A stretch of 64,000 nt of DNA. Source: Fen-1273 sp035516035. GTDB lineage: Bacteria; Bacteroidota; Ignavibacteria; UBA10030; UBA6906. The stretch spans positions 1 through 64,000 of the forward strand of contig DATJAS010000032.1 of the NCBI GenBank assembly GCA_035516035.1. The letters run 5' to 3'. The number at the start of each line of letters is the position of its first letter. Within the stretch, counting starts at the first letter, position 1. This document shows positions 8,671-16,284 of this stretch, one piece after another. Made by a program: the position numbers and the translations under genes. The notes below the pieces were generated by a model that was not told the DNA's origin, did not search any database, and saw only the letters and a list, made by a program, of their open reading frames with translations.

Positions 8671-9678
8671 TTATCGCCCGGGAACAAGAGCGCAGGCAGA
8701 GGCGAATGCCTCATGCGGGATGAAGATTTCGCCGAATATCTCCCGGATCTTCTCCGCGGTGAGCTTTTCGAAGTCCTTTTCGAGAGGCGTTGTCAGGACC
8801 CCGCCGCAGTCGATGGCGGCGGGACTGAGGAGGATTTTCTCGTCTCCTTCTGCGAAATACGCGGAGGGCCTGTGCCGGGCGCGGGGAAAGACGATCACCG
8901 TCCAGACCCCGTTTTCGAACGAGGCCAGGACGTTGACCATCGGCTCTTCCTTCTCTCCGAGGACGCTGCCGAGAGCGGCGAGGAGTTTCAGAAACGCCCT
9001 GACGAGCGGTTCACGCTCCGCGCCGCGGAGGACGAAAAACCGTCGCACCTGGGCCTCCACCGCGGTGAGTTTCACCCCGCCGGCGATGGAGAGCCCGGCG
9101 CCGCCTGTCTCCAGCCGCTCCAGGTCCCCCTCGAGCGGCATGAAGCCTTTTTCCCCCGCCTGGAAGTGGAGATGATCGGGGGCGGAAGCGCCGCTCCTTG
9201 GCCCGTTATACGTCACGAGGTAGCGACGCTGCATGGCGCGGGCGAGATCGAGCATCGTGCCGAACGGCTCGTCGATCCTCTGGGGCGTGTGCGTCGAGTG
9301 GGGGATCGTCAGATGTTCCCTGAATATGGGAAAGGGGTTGCCCAGGACGATGTAGCTGCTCCCGTAGAGCAGGCCGCGCTGCTCATCCGGGAGATTGGCA
9401 ACGCACAGGAAACACTTCCGGGCCCGGATGGCGGCCGGGTCGACGTTCGCCGACGAGGAGACGATCCTCGCGGGGTTCCACTGCACGCGCACGGGGAAGT
9501 CCCCCATGTCGATCGTCCGCGTCTGCACGCGGTCAAGCGCGGCGTAGGACTGGCGGAACATCGGCCACGTTTCCTCCTGCTGCTCCAGGAGCGCGTGTGC
9601 GCGCGACGCCAGGTCGCCCCCGGCCGCCAGTGAGAGCCCGCGGTCGGAGAGCAACCGCCGTTCAATTGCCTCGTCCAT
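8671..9678 (-). CDS. DUF4922 protein, HIT/GalT-like nucleotide phosphorylase fold
   Basis: 335 residues, no signal peptide, so cytoplasmic. It contains CFLCVANLPDEQRG, LGNPFPIFREHLTIPHSTHTP and, near residue 170, DHLHFQAG. The last is an HxHxQ-type motif of the histidine-triad/GalT superfamily, whose second His carries the nucleotidyl intermediate. GDP-glucose phosphorylase-like proteins and ATP adenylyltransferases share this layout, so the chemistry is probably transfer or phosphorolysis of an NDP- or AMP-linked compound. It begins 3 bp after the stop of the GT2 gene, which suggests it handles the nucleotide-sugar used by that transferase. That link is inference; the substrate is not known. 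Confidence 0.7.
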   Translation of the reverse strand: MDEAIERRLLSDRGLSLAAGGDLASRAHALLEQQEETWPMFRQSYAALDRVQTRTIDMGDFPVRVQWNPARIVSSSANVDPAAIRARKCFLCVANLPDEQRGLLYGSSYIVLGNPFPIFREHLTIPHSTHTPQRIDEPFGTMLDLARAMQRRYLVTYNGPRSGASAPDHLHFQAGEKGFMPLEGDLERLETGGAGLSIAGGVKLTAVEAQVRRFFVLRGAEREPLVRAFLKLLAALGSVLGEKEEPMVNVLASFENGVWTVIVFPRARHRPSAYFAEGDEKILLSPAAIDCGGVLTTPLEKDFEKLTAEKIREIFGEIFIPHEAFASACALVPGR

Positions 9679-9681
9679 CGT

Positions 9682-11172
9682 TCACCGGGTGTTCATTCTT
9701 CGCCTGGCGCGGACTTCGATCGTCCGGATCTTGTCCTTGTACCAGTTGTTGAGGTTCATTTTCGCGACGCCGGGATCCGCGTCGGAATTCCCTTCCCACC
9801 TGCGGCAGAGGTAGATCGGATCGTAGATCCGCCCGACCCGGTATTTCCGCGAGATGGCGAGCCCGACCGCGTAGTCCTCGCCGTAGCTCACATTGGGGAT
9901 GTTCAGGGTACGCAGCACGGGCGTGAAAAACGCCCGGGGGGCGCCGAACCCGTTCACCCGCAGCGCGTTATTCCGCCCGTTGTCCGCAGTCCATTCCCTG
10001 TGATCGATGATCCCCGGGGGGATCTCCCTGAGCCGGAGATCGGTCATCCGGTACGCCCCCACCACCATCGCACACTTCTCCTTCCGGAAGCACTCCACGA
10101 TCCTCCCGAGCGTGGATTCGTCGATGTACAGGTCGTCGCTGTCGAGCTGCGCGGCAAAACGCCCGCATGCGGCGTGGTGAACGGCCTCGTTCCAGCAACC
10201 CCCGATACCGAGGTCGTTCCTGCCCGGGATGCAGTGGATCAGCCGCGCGTCCCGCGTGGCGAACGTCCGCAGGATGTCTGTGGTCCCGTCGGTGGAGTGG
10301 TTGTCGACTACGATCACGTTGAAGGGGAACGAGGCTTGCTGCCGGAGCGCCGAGGCGACCGCGTCCCCTATGGTGTTCGCCCGGTTCCTCACCGGGATGA
10401 CGATCGAGGCCGTGACGGGGAATTCGCCGGTATCGAGGTCCACCTGCGCCGATCCCGGTTTCAGGTACGCTTTCACCTTTCTCAGGTGGGCGGTGACCGC
10501 CCGTTCCATGTCGAGCTGGACGTCCCGGTTGCGGGGGTCGACGTAGTCGAAGAGCTTCACACCCTCCTTACGGAGATCCGGCTCCTGCTTCTGATACAAC
10601 GTCTCAGCGACGCGAAAGATGCCGCTCCGCCGCGCGATCGCCAGGCGAAGGGCGTAAAAGCCGGCATAGCGGTGATCGCCGATCTCGCGCGCGGCCCTTC
10701 TGAGCGCCGCCCCCCCGATCACCACGAGTGAGCCGAAGTCGAAATCGTCCCGGAGGGCCCCTTCCTGGTAGTCGATCACCGGGTGGGGGGTCACCTGGTT
10801 CCCTTTCGCCTCCAGGTAGTCGCTGTAGAGCATCCCTTCGCCGACGGCCCCGGCGATCTCGGCAAACCGTTCAAACGCATACGCGCCGAATTCTATCCCC
10901 GTCTCGTGCAATACCAGGAGCGCGTACGGAGTCTCCGTTTTGGCCGCGATCAGCTTCATCGTCGCACTGTCCCGGGGAGAGACGACGCGGAGCACGGCGG
11001 CCCCTTCCACGGCCGGGACACCGGGGGGAGCAAGCAGGTACGTCCGGCCGACCAGGCCGCTTGCAGCGATCTGGGCGACCGTCCGCGCGGCCCCGGTGCC
11101 CGCACCCGAAGGGACAAACGCGGTGAAGAGGGGCTTCGAACGCCCCTCGGCCCGGCCGGATTTCCTTTTCAT
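9682..11172 (-). CDS. Family 2 glycosyltransferase with two GT-A-like domains
   Basis: About 496 residues from the ATG at 11172, whose ATGA overlaps the TGA of the ampG-like gene (4-bp overlap); reading further upstream only copies the ampG C-terminus out of frame. The C-terminal half is a standard GT2 domain: TASIVIPVRNRANTIGDAV, VIVVDNHSTDGTTDIL, the DxD-type AQLDSDDLY and SYGEDYAVGL. The N-terminal half (about 20-240) has a GT2-like end (GMLYSDYLEAKG, then LRDDFDFGSLVVI) but no clear catalytic DxD, so it may be a degenerate second domain. There are no membrane spans. The acceptor is unknown; the tight coupling to DUF4922 and AmpG genes is notable. Confidence 0.82.
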   Translation of the reverse strand: MKRKSGRAEGRSKPLFTAFVPSGAGTGAARTVAQIAASGLVGRTYLLAPPGVPAVEGAAVLRVVSPRDSATMKLIAAKTETPYALLVLHETGIEFGAYAFERFAEIAGAVGEGMLYSDYLEAKGNQVTPHPVIDYQEGALRDDFDFGSLVVIGGAALRRAAREIGDHRYAGFYALRLAIARRSGIFRVAETLYQKQEPDLRKEGVKLFDYVDPRNRDVQLDMERAVTAHLRKVKAYLKPGSAQVDLDTGEFPVTASIVIPVRNRANTIGDAVASALRQQASFPFNVIVVDNHSTDGTTDILRTFATRDARLIHCIPGRNDLGIGGCWNEAVHHAACGRFAAQLDSDDLYIDESTLGRIVECFRKEKCAMVVGAYRMTDLRLREIPPGIIDHREWTADNGRNNALRVNGFGAPRAFFTPVLRTLNIPNVSYGEDYAVGLAISRKYRVGRIYDPIYLCRRWEGNSDADPGVAKMNLNNWYKDKIRTIEVRARRRMNTR

Positions 11173-12458
11173 TGCTGCACCTCGGTCCTTTTTCCGAAAC
11201 TCTTGTCTATGGTGATCATCGCAGTGACGATGAAGCCCGGGATCGTCGACAACATCACCCAGATGTAGAAATGCGGGTACCCGAGCCACTCCTGGATCGC
11301 CCCGCTCGCCATCCCCGGCAACATCATCCCGAGCGCCATGAAGCCCGTGCAGAGGGCGTAGTGCGCGGTCTTGTGCTCCCCTTCGGAGACCATGATCATG
11401 TAGAGCATGTAGGCGGTGAATCCGAACCCGTACCCGAACTGCTCGAGCGCGACGGCGACGTTGATGAGGAGGAAACTCTCCGGCTGCGTCTGGGAGAGGT
11501 ACACGAACACCAGATCGGGGAGGTGCATCACGATGACCATAGGCCAGAGCCAGAACCGGAGCCCCCTGCGGGGAATGACAAATCCGCCGGCGAGACCACC
11601 CAGCGTCAGCGCGATGATGCCGACGGTCCCGTAGACAATACCGACTTCACTCGTGGTGAGTCCGAGTCCCCCCTTCGAACGCGGGTCGAGGAGGAACGGC
11701 GTGACCATCTTGATGAGCTGCGATTCCGCAAGCCGGTAAAGGAGGAGAAATGCCAGCGTCGCGCCGATGCGCGGCTTGCGGAAGAATGCGAGGAACACGC
11801 CGAAAAACTCCGCTACGGGGTGCCGGTCCCCGGCGGGAGGAACCTGCCGGTCGGACGCCGGGTACGGGAGCATGAACCTGTGATACACGAAAAAGACGAC
11901 GAACATCGCGGCAAGTATCCCGAACGTCACGGACCAGGCGAAGGCCGTGTTTCCCCCCGTGTACGCTTCCAGAGACCCCGCCACGACGACGAGAAGCCCC
12001 TGGCCGGTGACCATGGCGATGCGGTAGAACGTGCTCCGCACGCCGACAAACGTGGCCTGCTCGTGCTCGCGGAGCCCGAGCATGTAGAACCCGTCCGCCG
12101 CAATGTCGTGCGTGGCCGAGCTGAACGCCATCAGCCAGAACACGGCAAGCGTCGCCCGGAAGAAACCGGGGACAGGTATCGTGAGCGCAACGGAGGCAAG
12201 CGATCCCCCGATCACCAGCTGCATCAGGATGATCCAGAAGCGCTTCGTCCTGACGAGGTCCACCAGGGGCCCCCAGAGCGGCTTGATGACCCAGGGGAAG
12301 TAGAGCCAGCTCGTGTAGAGCGCGATGTCGGTGTTCGAGATCCCGAAACGCTTGTACATGATGACGGAGACCGTCAACACGATGACGTACGGGAGGCCCT
12401 CGGCGAAGTAAAGCGACGGAACCCAGAGCCAGGGGTTTCGCCGTTCAGGCTGATCCAT
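11169..12458 (-). CDS. ampG: AmpG-like MFS permease (muropeptide importer)
   Basis: About 429 residues from the ATG at 12458; the frame upstream of it merely runs antiphase through the GNAT gene. The start MDQPERRNPWLWVPSLYFAEG is followed by PYVIVLTVSVIMYK and LYTSWLYFPWVIKPLWGPLVD, which is the characteristic AmpG first loop. About twelve membrane segments follow. AmpG proteins bring GlcNAc-anhydroMurNAc (with or without peptide) into the cytoplasm during cell-wall recycling. The context agrees: the amidase gene is two genes upstream, with the SpoIID and GH3 genes beyond it. It overlaps the GNAT stop by 14 bp and the GT2 start by 4 bp, so translation is probably coupled. Confidence 0.85.
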   Translation of the reverse strand: MDQPERRNPWLWVPSLYFAEGLPYVIVLTVSVIMYKRFGISNTDIALYTSWLYFPWVIKPLWGPLVDLVRTKRFWIILMQLVIGGSLASVALTIPVPGFFRATLAVFWLMAFSSATHDIAADGFYMLGLREHEQATFVGVRSTFYRIAMVTGQGLLVVVAGSLEAYTGGNTAFAWSVTFGILAAMFVVFFVYHRFMLPYPASDRQVPPAGDRHPVAEFFGVFLAFFRKPRIGATLAFLLLYRLAESQLIKMVTPFLLDPRSKGGLGLTTSEVGIVYGTVGIIALTLGGLAGGFVIPRRGLRFWLWPMVIVMHLPDLVFVYLSQTQPESFLLINVAVALEQFGYGFGFTAYMLYMIMVSEGEHKTAHYALCTGFMALGMMLPGMASGAIQEWLGYPHFYIWVMLSTIPGFIVTAMITIDKSFGKRTEVQQ

Positions 12459-13020
12459 GAGCGGCCGGAGTCTGGTTCGGAAGGTCAGATGAGGTGAGCC
12501 GGTAGCCGATATAGTGGAGAACTGTCGTGCGTCCCATCGTGAAGGGCTCCTCCTCGACGAACGTGAATCCGAGCGAACGGTACCACGCGATCGTGGGGGC
12601 GTTCTGCGACATGACGCCGAGCCACACCCTGTCAAATCCGGCCTCGCGCGCGAAGCGGAACGCCTCACCCATGAGCATGGAGCCGAGCCCGCGCCCCTGA
12701 CAGGAGGGTCGGATATAAATAGAAGAGACGTTGCAGCGCTTCTCGCGCTCGTCGCACGACATGATCATGTAGCCCGCCGGCGCGTTTCCCACGAGCCCCA
12801 TGTACCCGCGCGTCGCCGGGAGCGGGAACCGTTTGCGGAGGGCCTCCTCCGAATAGTGCTCGTCGTGGTACGCCTTGAGGTCCGCCTCGGGAATGAACGG
12901 TCCGTACGTCGCCTTCCAGGTCTCCCAGCCGATGCGACGGACATCCGGGAGGTCCTCCACCGTCCAGAGCCGGATCGACGCCGGGGGCCCCTCACCGCGC
13001 GCTTCACTCATCGCATGCAT
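12445..13020 (-). CDS. GNAT-family N-acetyltransferase
   Basis: 191 residues, cytoplasmic. The acetyl-CoA binding signature is SIYIRPSCQGRGLGSMLM (a Q/RxxGxG/A loop), followed by NAPTIAWYRSLGFTFVEE, typical of RimI-like GNAT enzymes. The acceptor is not predictable. The start lies inside the last codons of the amidase gene (ATG at 13020, or 13011 where ATG overlaps its stop region), and its own end overlaps the ampG start by 14 bp. In this setting an amino sugar or a peptide amine is a reasonable but unproven acceptor. Confidence 0.85.
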   Translation of the reverse strand: MHAMSEARGEGPPASIRLWTVEDLPDVRRIGWETWKATYGPFIPEADLKAYHDEHYSEEALRKRFPLPATRGYMGLVGNAPAGYMIMSCDEREKRCNVSSIYIRPSCQGRGLGSMLMGEAFRFAREAGFDRVWLGVMSQNAPTIAWYRSLGFTFVEEEPFTMGRTTVLHYIGYRLTSSDLPNQTPAAHGSA

Positions 13021-14785
13021 CCAGGAAGTCGTCCACCCCGTCCACGATCCGCTCCGCGATCTTGTGCCGGAATTCCGGGTCCGTCAGCAGCATCTCGTCC
13101 TGGGGATTCGACACGAACGCCATCTCCACAAGGACGTTCGGGAGCTCCGTCGGCGCGTTGAGCGAGAAGTTGAAGCTGCCGACGTTGCCGAAGAGCGGGA
13201 GGCCCGTTTTCAGGACTTCCCTGACAACGGCGAGCGACAGGGGGCGGTAGCAGATGTGCTTGTAGAACGTCGCCGTCCCCCTCGTGTATTCCGGATTCGT
13301 CGTGTAGCCGACAGAATTGGAGTGGACGCTGATCAGCAGGTCCGCTCCGGATGTGACCGCCTTGCGCACCCTGTCCGCCATTGTCACGTCCGTATCCCGG
13401 TCCCTCGTCAGGACGACGCGCGCCCCCCTGTCCTCCAGGATCGATTTCAGCTCGCGGACCACGGCGAGGTTGATATCCTTCTCGAGCGCCCCCGTGGACC
13501 CGAGGGCACCGAGGTTTTCGCCCCCGTGCCCCGCGTCGAGCGCGAACGTGAGCGCCTTGATCTTGAGCCTCTCCGGCTGGCGGCGAACCTTGATGACGAG
13601 GCCGGCCGGGCTGTACCCGATCTCGTACCCCCAGATCTGCTTGTGCCGGAGCTCGATCGTGATCCGGAAGACTCCCGCCGAGGGTTCCGTATAGTAGACG
13701 TTCGTGATTTCCTTCGCCGTGAGCTGCTGGATAATCCAGTTGGTGTTCGACGTCGCCCCGTAGACTTCGACGTTGATCCTGCTCGGGTCAGTCTCGGTGT
13801 CCGAGGAATACGGCAGCCGGAGCGGAAGGGCCACGGTGACGTAGTCGTATTTCGCGTCGCCGTACACCACCCAGTTCTCCGTGAGCGCCGCAGGAAGGCG
13901 CGCCCCCTTCGGTATCAGATCCACGTTCGACACGGCGATCCACGCCTCGTGCCCGGGGGCGAGCGCCACGCGGTACATCCCCCCCCTCTTTCCTGTGACG
14001 GCGAGCCGGATGCCGGCGTTAATGAACGACATCTTTGCACCGCCGAGCCTGTCTTCCCCGAACCCGTATGCAAGCGCGGGACGCTCCCCTTTTGTCACGC
14101 CGATATAGGGAAAATCATTGCAGCGGATCGAGACTGCCCCCCGCGAGAGCGTTTCGGCGACAGCCCCCGCCCCGTTTTCGAGGCGGAAGCGTATCCTGCG
14201 GAGCGAGAGCGTATCGGCGTCGCGCACCGTGTAGACGCCGCGGTAGACGCCCCCGAGGCCCCCCGTGTATGCCGGGGGAACTTCCGTCATGGGAATGCCG
14301 AGATCGTTGGACGCCTTGCACCCCGGGGTCCCCTTGAACTGGAGATCGAGACGGTCCCCTTCGTTCAACCAGAGCTCCTGCGAGGGCTCCGACATAATCG
14401 TGTCGATCGCAAGCACGGAGTCGGGCGTCGTTTCGGGCGGCCGCTGCCGGACGATCAGGAACGACTTGGACACGGAGTCTCCCCGCGGGGTGGTCGCGGT
14501 GAGCGTGAAGAGATTCTCCCCCACGTTGAGCGAGAGCAGCCCCGCAGTGGCGCCCGACGGGTAGACCTTGAGTGGGGCGCCGTTCAGCGTCAGGCGGTTT
14601 CCGGGCGCCGTCCCGGCCGACAGCCTGTAGACGCCGGAGGCAGCCTCCACGGTATCGGCTTCCGGAACAACGAGCCGGATGAAATTCGCCGGCCGCGGCG
14701 CCGGCTGCGCATTGACGGCAGGCGGAACCGCCAGCGCCACGGTGACCGCCGCGAGGAGAATGCACTTAGCCTTATCAGTCTTCAT
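13004..14785 (-). CDS. N-acetylmuramoyl-L-alanine amidase (Amidase_3) with N-terminal beta domains
   Basis: 593 residues. A signal peptide (1-26) leads into about 370 residues of beta-rich sequence, including LRLVVPEADTVEA-like and SH3-like segments. The zinc amidase domain occupies about 405-590: FALDAGHGGENLG (first His), GALEKDINLAVV (Glu), LLISVHSNSVG (second His) and NVLVEMAFVSNPQDEM (catalytic Glu). All four catalytic positions are present. It cleaves the bond between MurNAc and L-Ala, producing the denuded glycan that SpoIID-type enzymes prefer; the SpoIID gene is next upstream in the same run. It is probably periplasmic. Confidence 0.9.
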   Translation of the reverse strand: MKTDKAKCILLAAVTVALAVPPAVNAQPAPRPANFIRLVVPEADTVEAASGVYRLSAGTAPGNRLTLNGAPLKVYPSGATAGLLSLNVGENLFTLTATTPRGDSVSKSFLIVRQRPPETTPDSVLAIDTIMSEPSQELWLNEGDRLDLQFKGTPGCKASNDLGIPMTEVPPAYTGGLGGVYRGVYTVRDADTLSLRRIRFRLENGAGAVAETLSRGAVSIRCNDFPYIGVTKGERPALAYGFGEDRLGGAKMSFINAGIRLAVTGKRGGMYRVALAPGHEAWIAVSNVDLIPKGARLPAALTENWVVYGDAKYDYVTVALPLRLPYSSDTETDPSRINVEVYGATSNTNWIIQQLTAKEITNVYYTEPSAGVFRITIELRHKQIWGYEIGYSPAGLVIKVRRQPERLKIKALTFALDAGHGGENLGALGSTGALEKDINLAVVRELKSILEDRGARVVLTRDRDTDVTMADRVRKAVTSGADLLISVHSNSVGYTTNPEYTRGTATFYKHICYRPLSLAVVREVLKTGLPLFGNVGSFNFSLNAPTELPNVLVEMAFVSNPQDEMLLTDPEFRHKIAERIVDGVDDFLDACDE

Positions 14786-14817
14786 TTTCGTCCCTGTCGT
14801 TGATAGCTATGACGCTT

Positions 14818-14849
14818 GTCATTCATTCGCACAAAGCGCTCGCAATGAC
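14818..14849. repeat. Dispersed palindromic repeat, copy 3 (short, degenerate)
   Basis: A GTCATTC half-end (14818-14824) and a full CTCGCAATGAC (14839-14849) are only 32 bp apart, without the inner hairpins. It lies in the 95-bp gap between the SpoIID stop and the amidase start. Confidence 0.6.
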
Positions 14850-14880
14850 ATATCCCCATTGCGCAGTTCGTTGACTTGCA

Positions 14881-16284
14881 TCAATACAATCGTTTCAGCG
14901 TCGTTCCGGGAAAGTAGTGCTGCAGAATCTCCCGGGGGGCGTAGCCCCGGGCGCCCATCACCGCCGCGCCGATCTGGCAGAGGCCGACCCCGTGCCCCCA
15001 CCCGGCCCCCGTGAGGATGAAATTCCCCGGCACGCCGCCGCGCACATCCAGGGCGTCCACGACGAACGCGGAGCTATAGAGATGGGAGCGGGAGAGCGTG
15101 CGGCGGATCTCGAGCTCCTTACCGATCGTCAGCGTCTTCTTCTCACCCACGATCCGCAGGAGCGACAACCGGCCGGATGGCCCACGCTCGACGGGGACGA
15201 TGTCGAGAATCGCGCCGAAATCCACGCCACTCCTTTCCCGCACGATGGCCGCGATCTCTTCCTGCCGATAGGCGACTGTCCACCTGTAGAAGTCGGTGGT
15301 CTCCTGGTCGTATTTCAGGAGCACCTGTGAGAGGATCTCCCTGTCCGACGTGTTGCAGAACGCATCGGGCGAGCTCCGGATCCATGCACCGGCGGCAGCC
15401 TCCACGCTCACATCGGGGGGGACGGAGCGCCCTGCGCCGGGGGCACTTTCGACGCCCACGTCAGCAAGGGATGAGCTCCCCGCGCCACCCCGGTCGTCCC
15501 TCACGTTAACGAGGTAAGGCACGTTCTTCGGTTCCCACACCATGCTAAAAGGCTCGGTGATCCCCCCGCAGGATTTCGAGAACCGCGCGTCGCACACCTC
15601 CCCATCGTAGAGCAGGGCCTCCCCCCTCGTCCCGTCGATGGCCCGAGCGACGTTCGGCGTGGCAGCCTTCGTGATCCCCTGGTAGCGCTGACAGTGATCG
15701 TCGGCGCACACGTCGTAGAGGTCGTGCTCCTCCCTGTCGTACCAGCGCACGCGGAGGCCGTTCTCCTCGCGCAGGGATGGGGGGCGCTTCATTCCTTCGC
15801 GCAGCGCGCGTGAGCGGGCCAGCTGCGCCAGGAGCCAGCTCCTGGACGTGACCGCGTGCGCTTCCAGGAGGCTCGTGGAGCCGGACGAGCTCATCTCCGA
15901 AGAAATGACGCTGGCCAGGTACTCTTCAAGGGGAACGACGTTGATCGCCACGACCCGTTCGCCGCGCACCAGGAGCCGGAGCGCGCCGGTAAACCGCTGG
16001 TCCTCCTTCCGCTCCCAGTGAAAACTGATGCCGATCGTCACACCGCAGAGGAGAAACGACGGCGCACCGTCGCCCGAGGGGGTGAGGAGAATGCCGGGGG
16101 AGTATGTCGTCCGCGCGGCGCCGCACTCGATCAGCACCGCACCCCTTTCCACGCGCGCCGTGCAGCGGCCGCGAATGGTCGCGGGGCTCTCCCCGACGCT
16201 GAACACCCCCTCAAAGGTCACGCAGGGGGCTTCGACGATTCCCACCGCAATGGTCGGCTCGCCCGTCACGTCATTCTCCCGCAC
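14881..16284 (-). CDS. SpoIID/LytB-domain protein, probable lytic transglycosylase
   Basis: 467 residues. The SpoIID domain shows VPLEEYLASVISSEM, then EAHAVTSRSWLLAQ (the catalytic-Glu segment region EMSSSG), and at the C-terminus GAGWGHGVGLCQIGA and ILQHYFPGTTLKRLY. Bacillus SpoIID cuts peptide-free glycan strands with formation of anhydroMurNAc ends. No signal peptide is visible at the predicted start (MRENDVTGEP), which is odd for a wall enzyme; either it acts on imported fragments or is exported in another way. It overlaps the GH3 stop by 14 bp. The insertion around residues 230-330 contains several Cys residues (DDHCQRYQG, FSKSCGG, AFCNTSD). Confidence 0.87.
   Translation of the reverse strand: MRENDVTGEPTIAVGIVEAPCVTFEGVFSVGESPATIRGRCTARVERGAVLIECGAARTTYSPGILLTPSGDGAPSFLLCGVTIGISFHWERKEDQRFTGALRLLVRGERVVAINVVPLEEYLASVISSEMSSSGSTSLLEAHAVTSRSWLLAQLARSRALREGMKRPPSLREENGLRVRWYDREEHDLYDVCADDHCQRYQGITKAATPNVARAIDGTRGEALLYDGEVCDARFSKSCGGITEPFSMVWEPKNVPYLVNVRDDRGGAGSSSLADVGVESAPGAGRSVPPDVSVEAAAGAWIRSSPDAFCNTSDREILSQVLLKYDQETTDFYRWTVAYRQEEIAAIVRERSGVDFGAILDIVPVERGPSGRLSLLRIVGEKKTLTIGKELEIRRTLSRSHLYSSAFVVDALDVRGGVPGNFILTGAGWGHGVGLCQIGAAVMGARGYAPREILQHYFPGTTLKRLY

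Noticed and set aside
12875..14803. Plus-strand 642-codon frame opposite the amidase gene
   Set aside because: Antisense shadow; the minus strand has complete amidase motifs, a signal peptide and gene overlaps on both sides.
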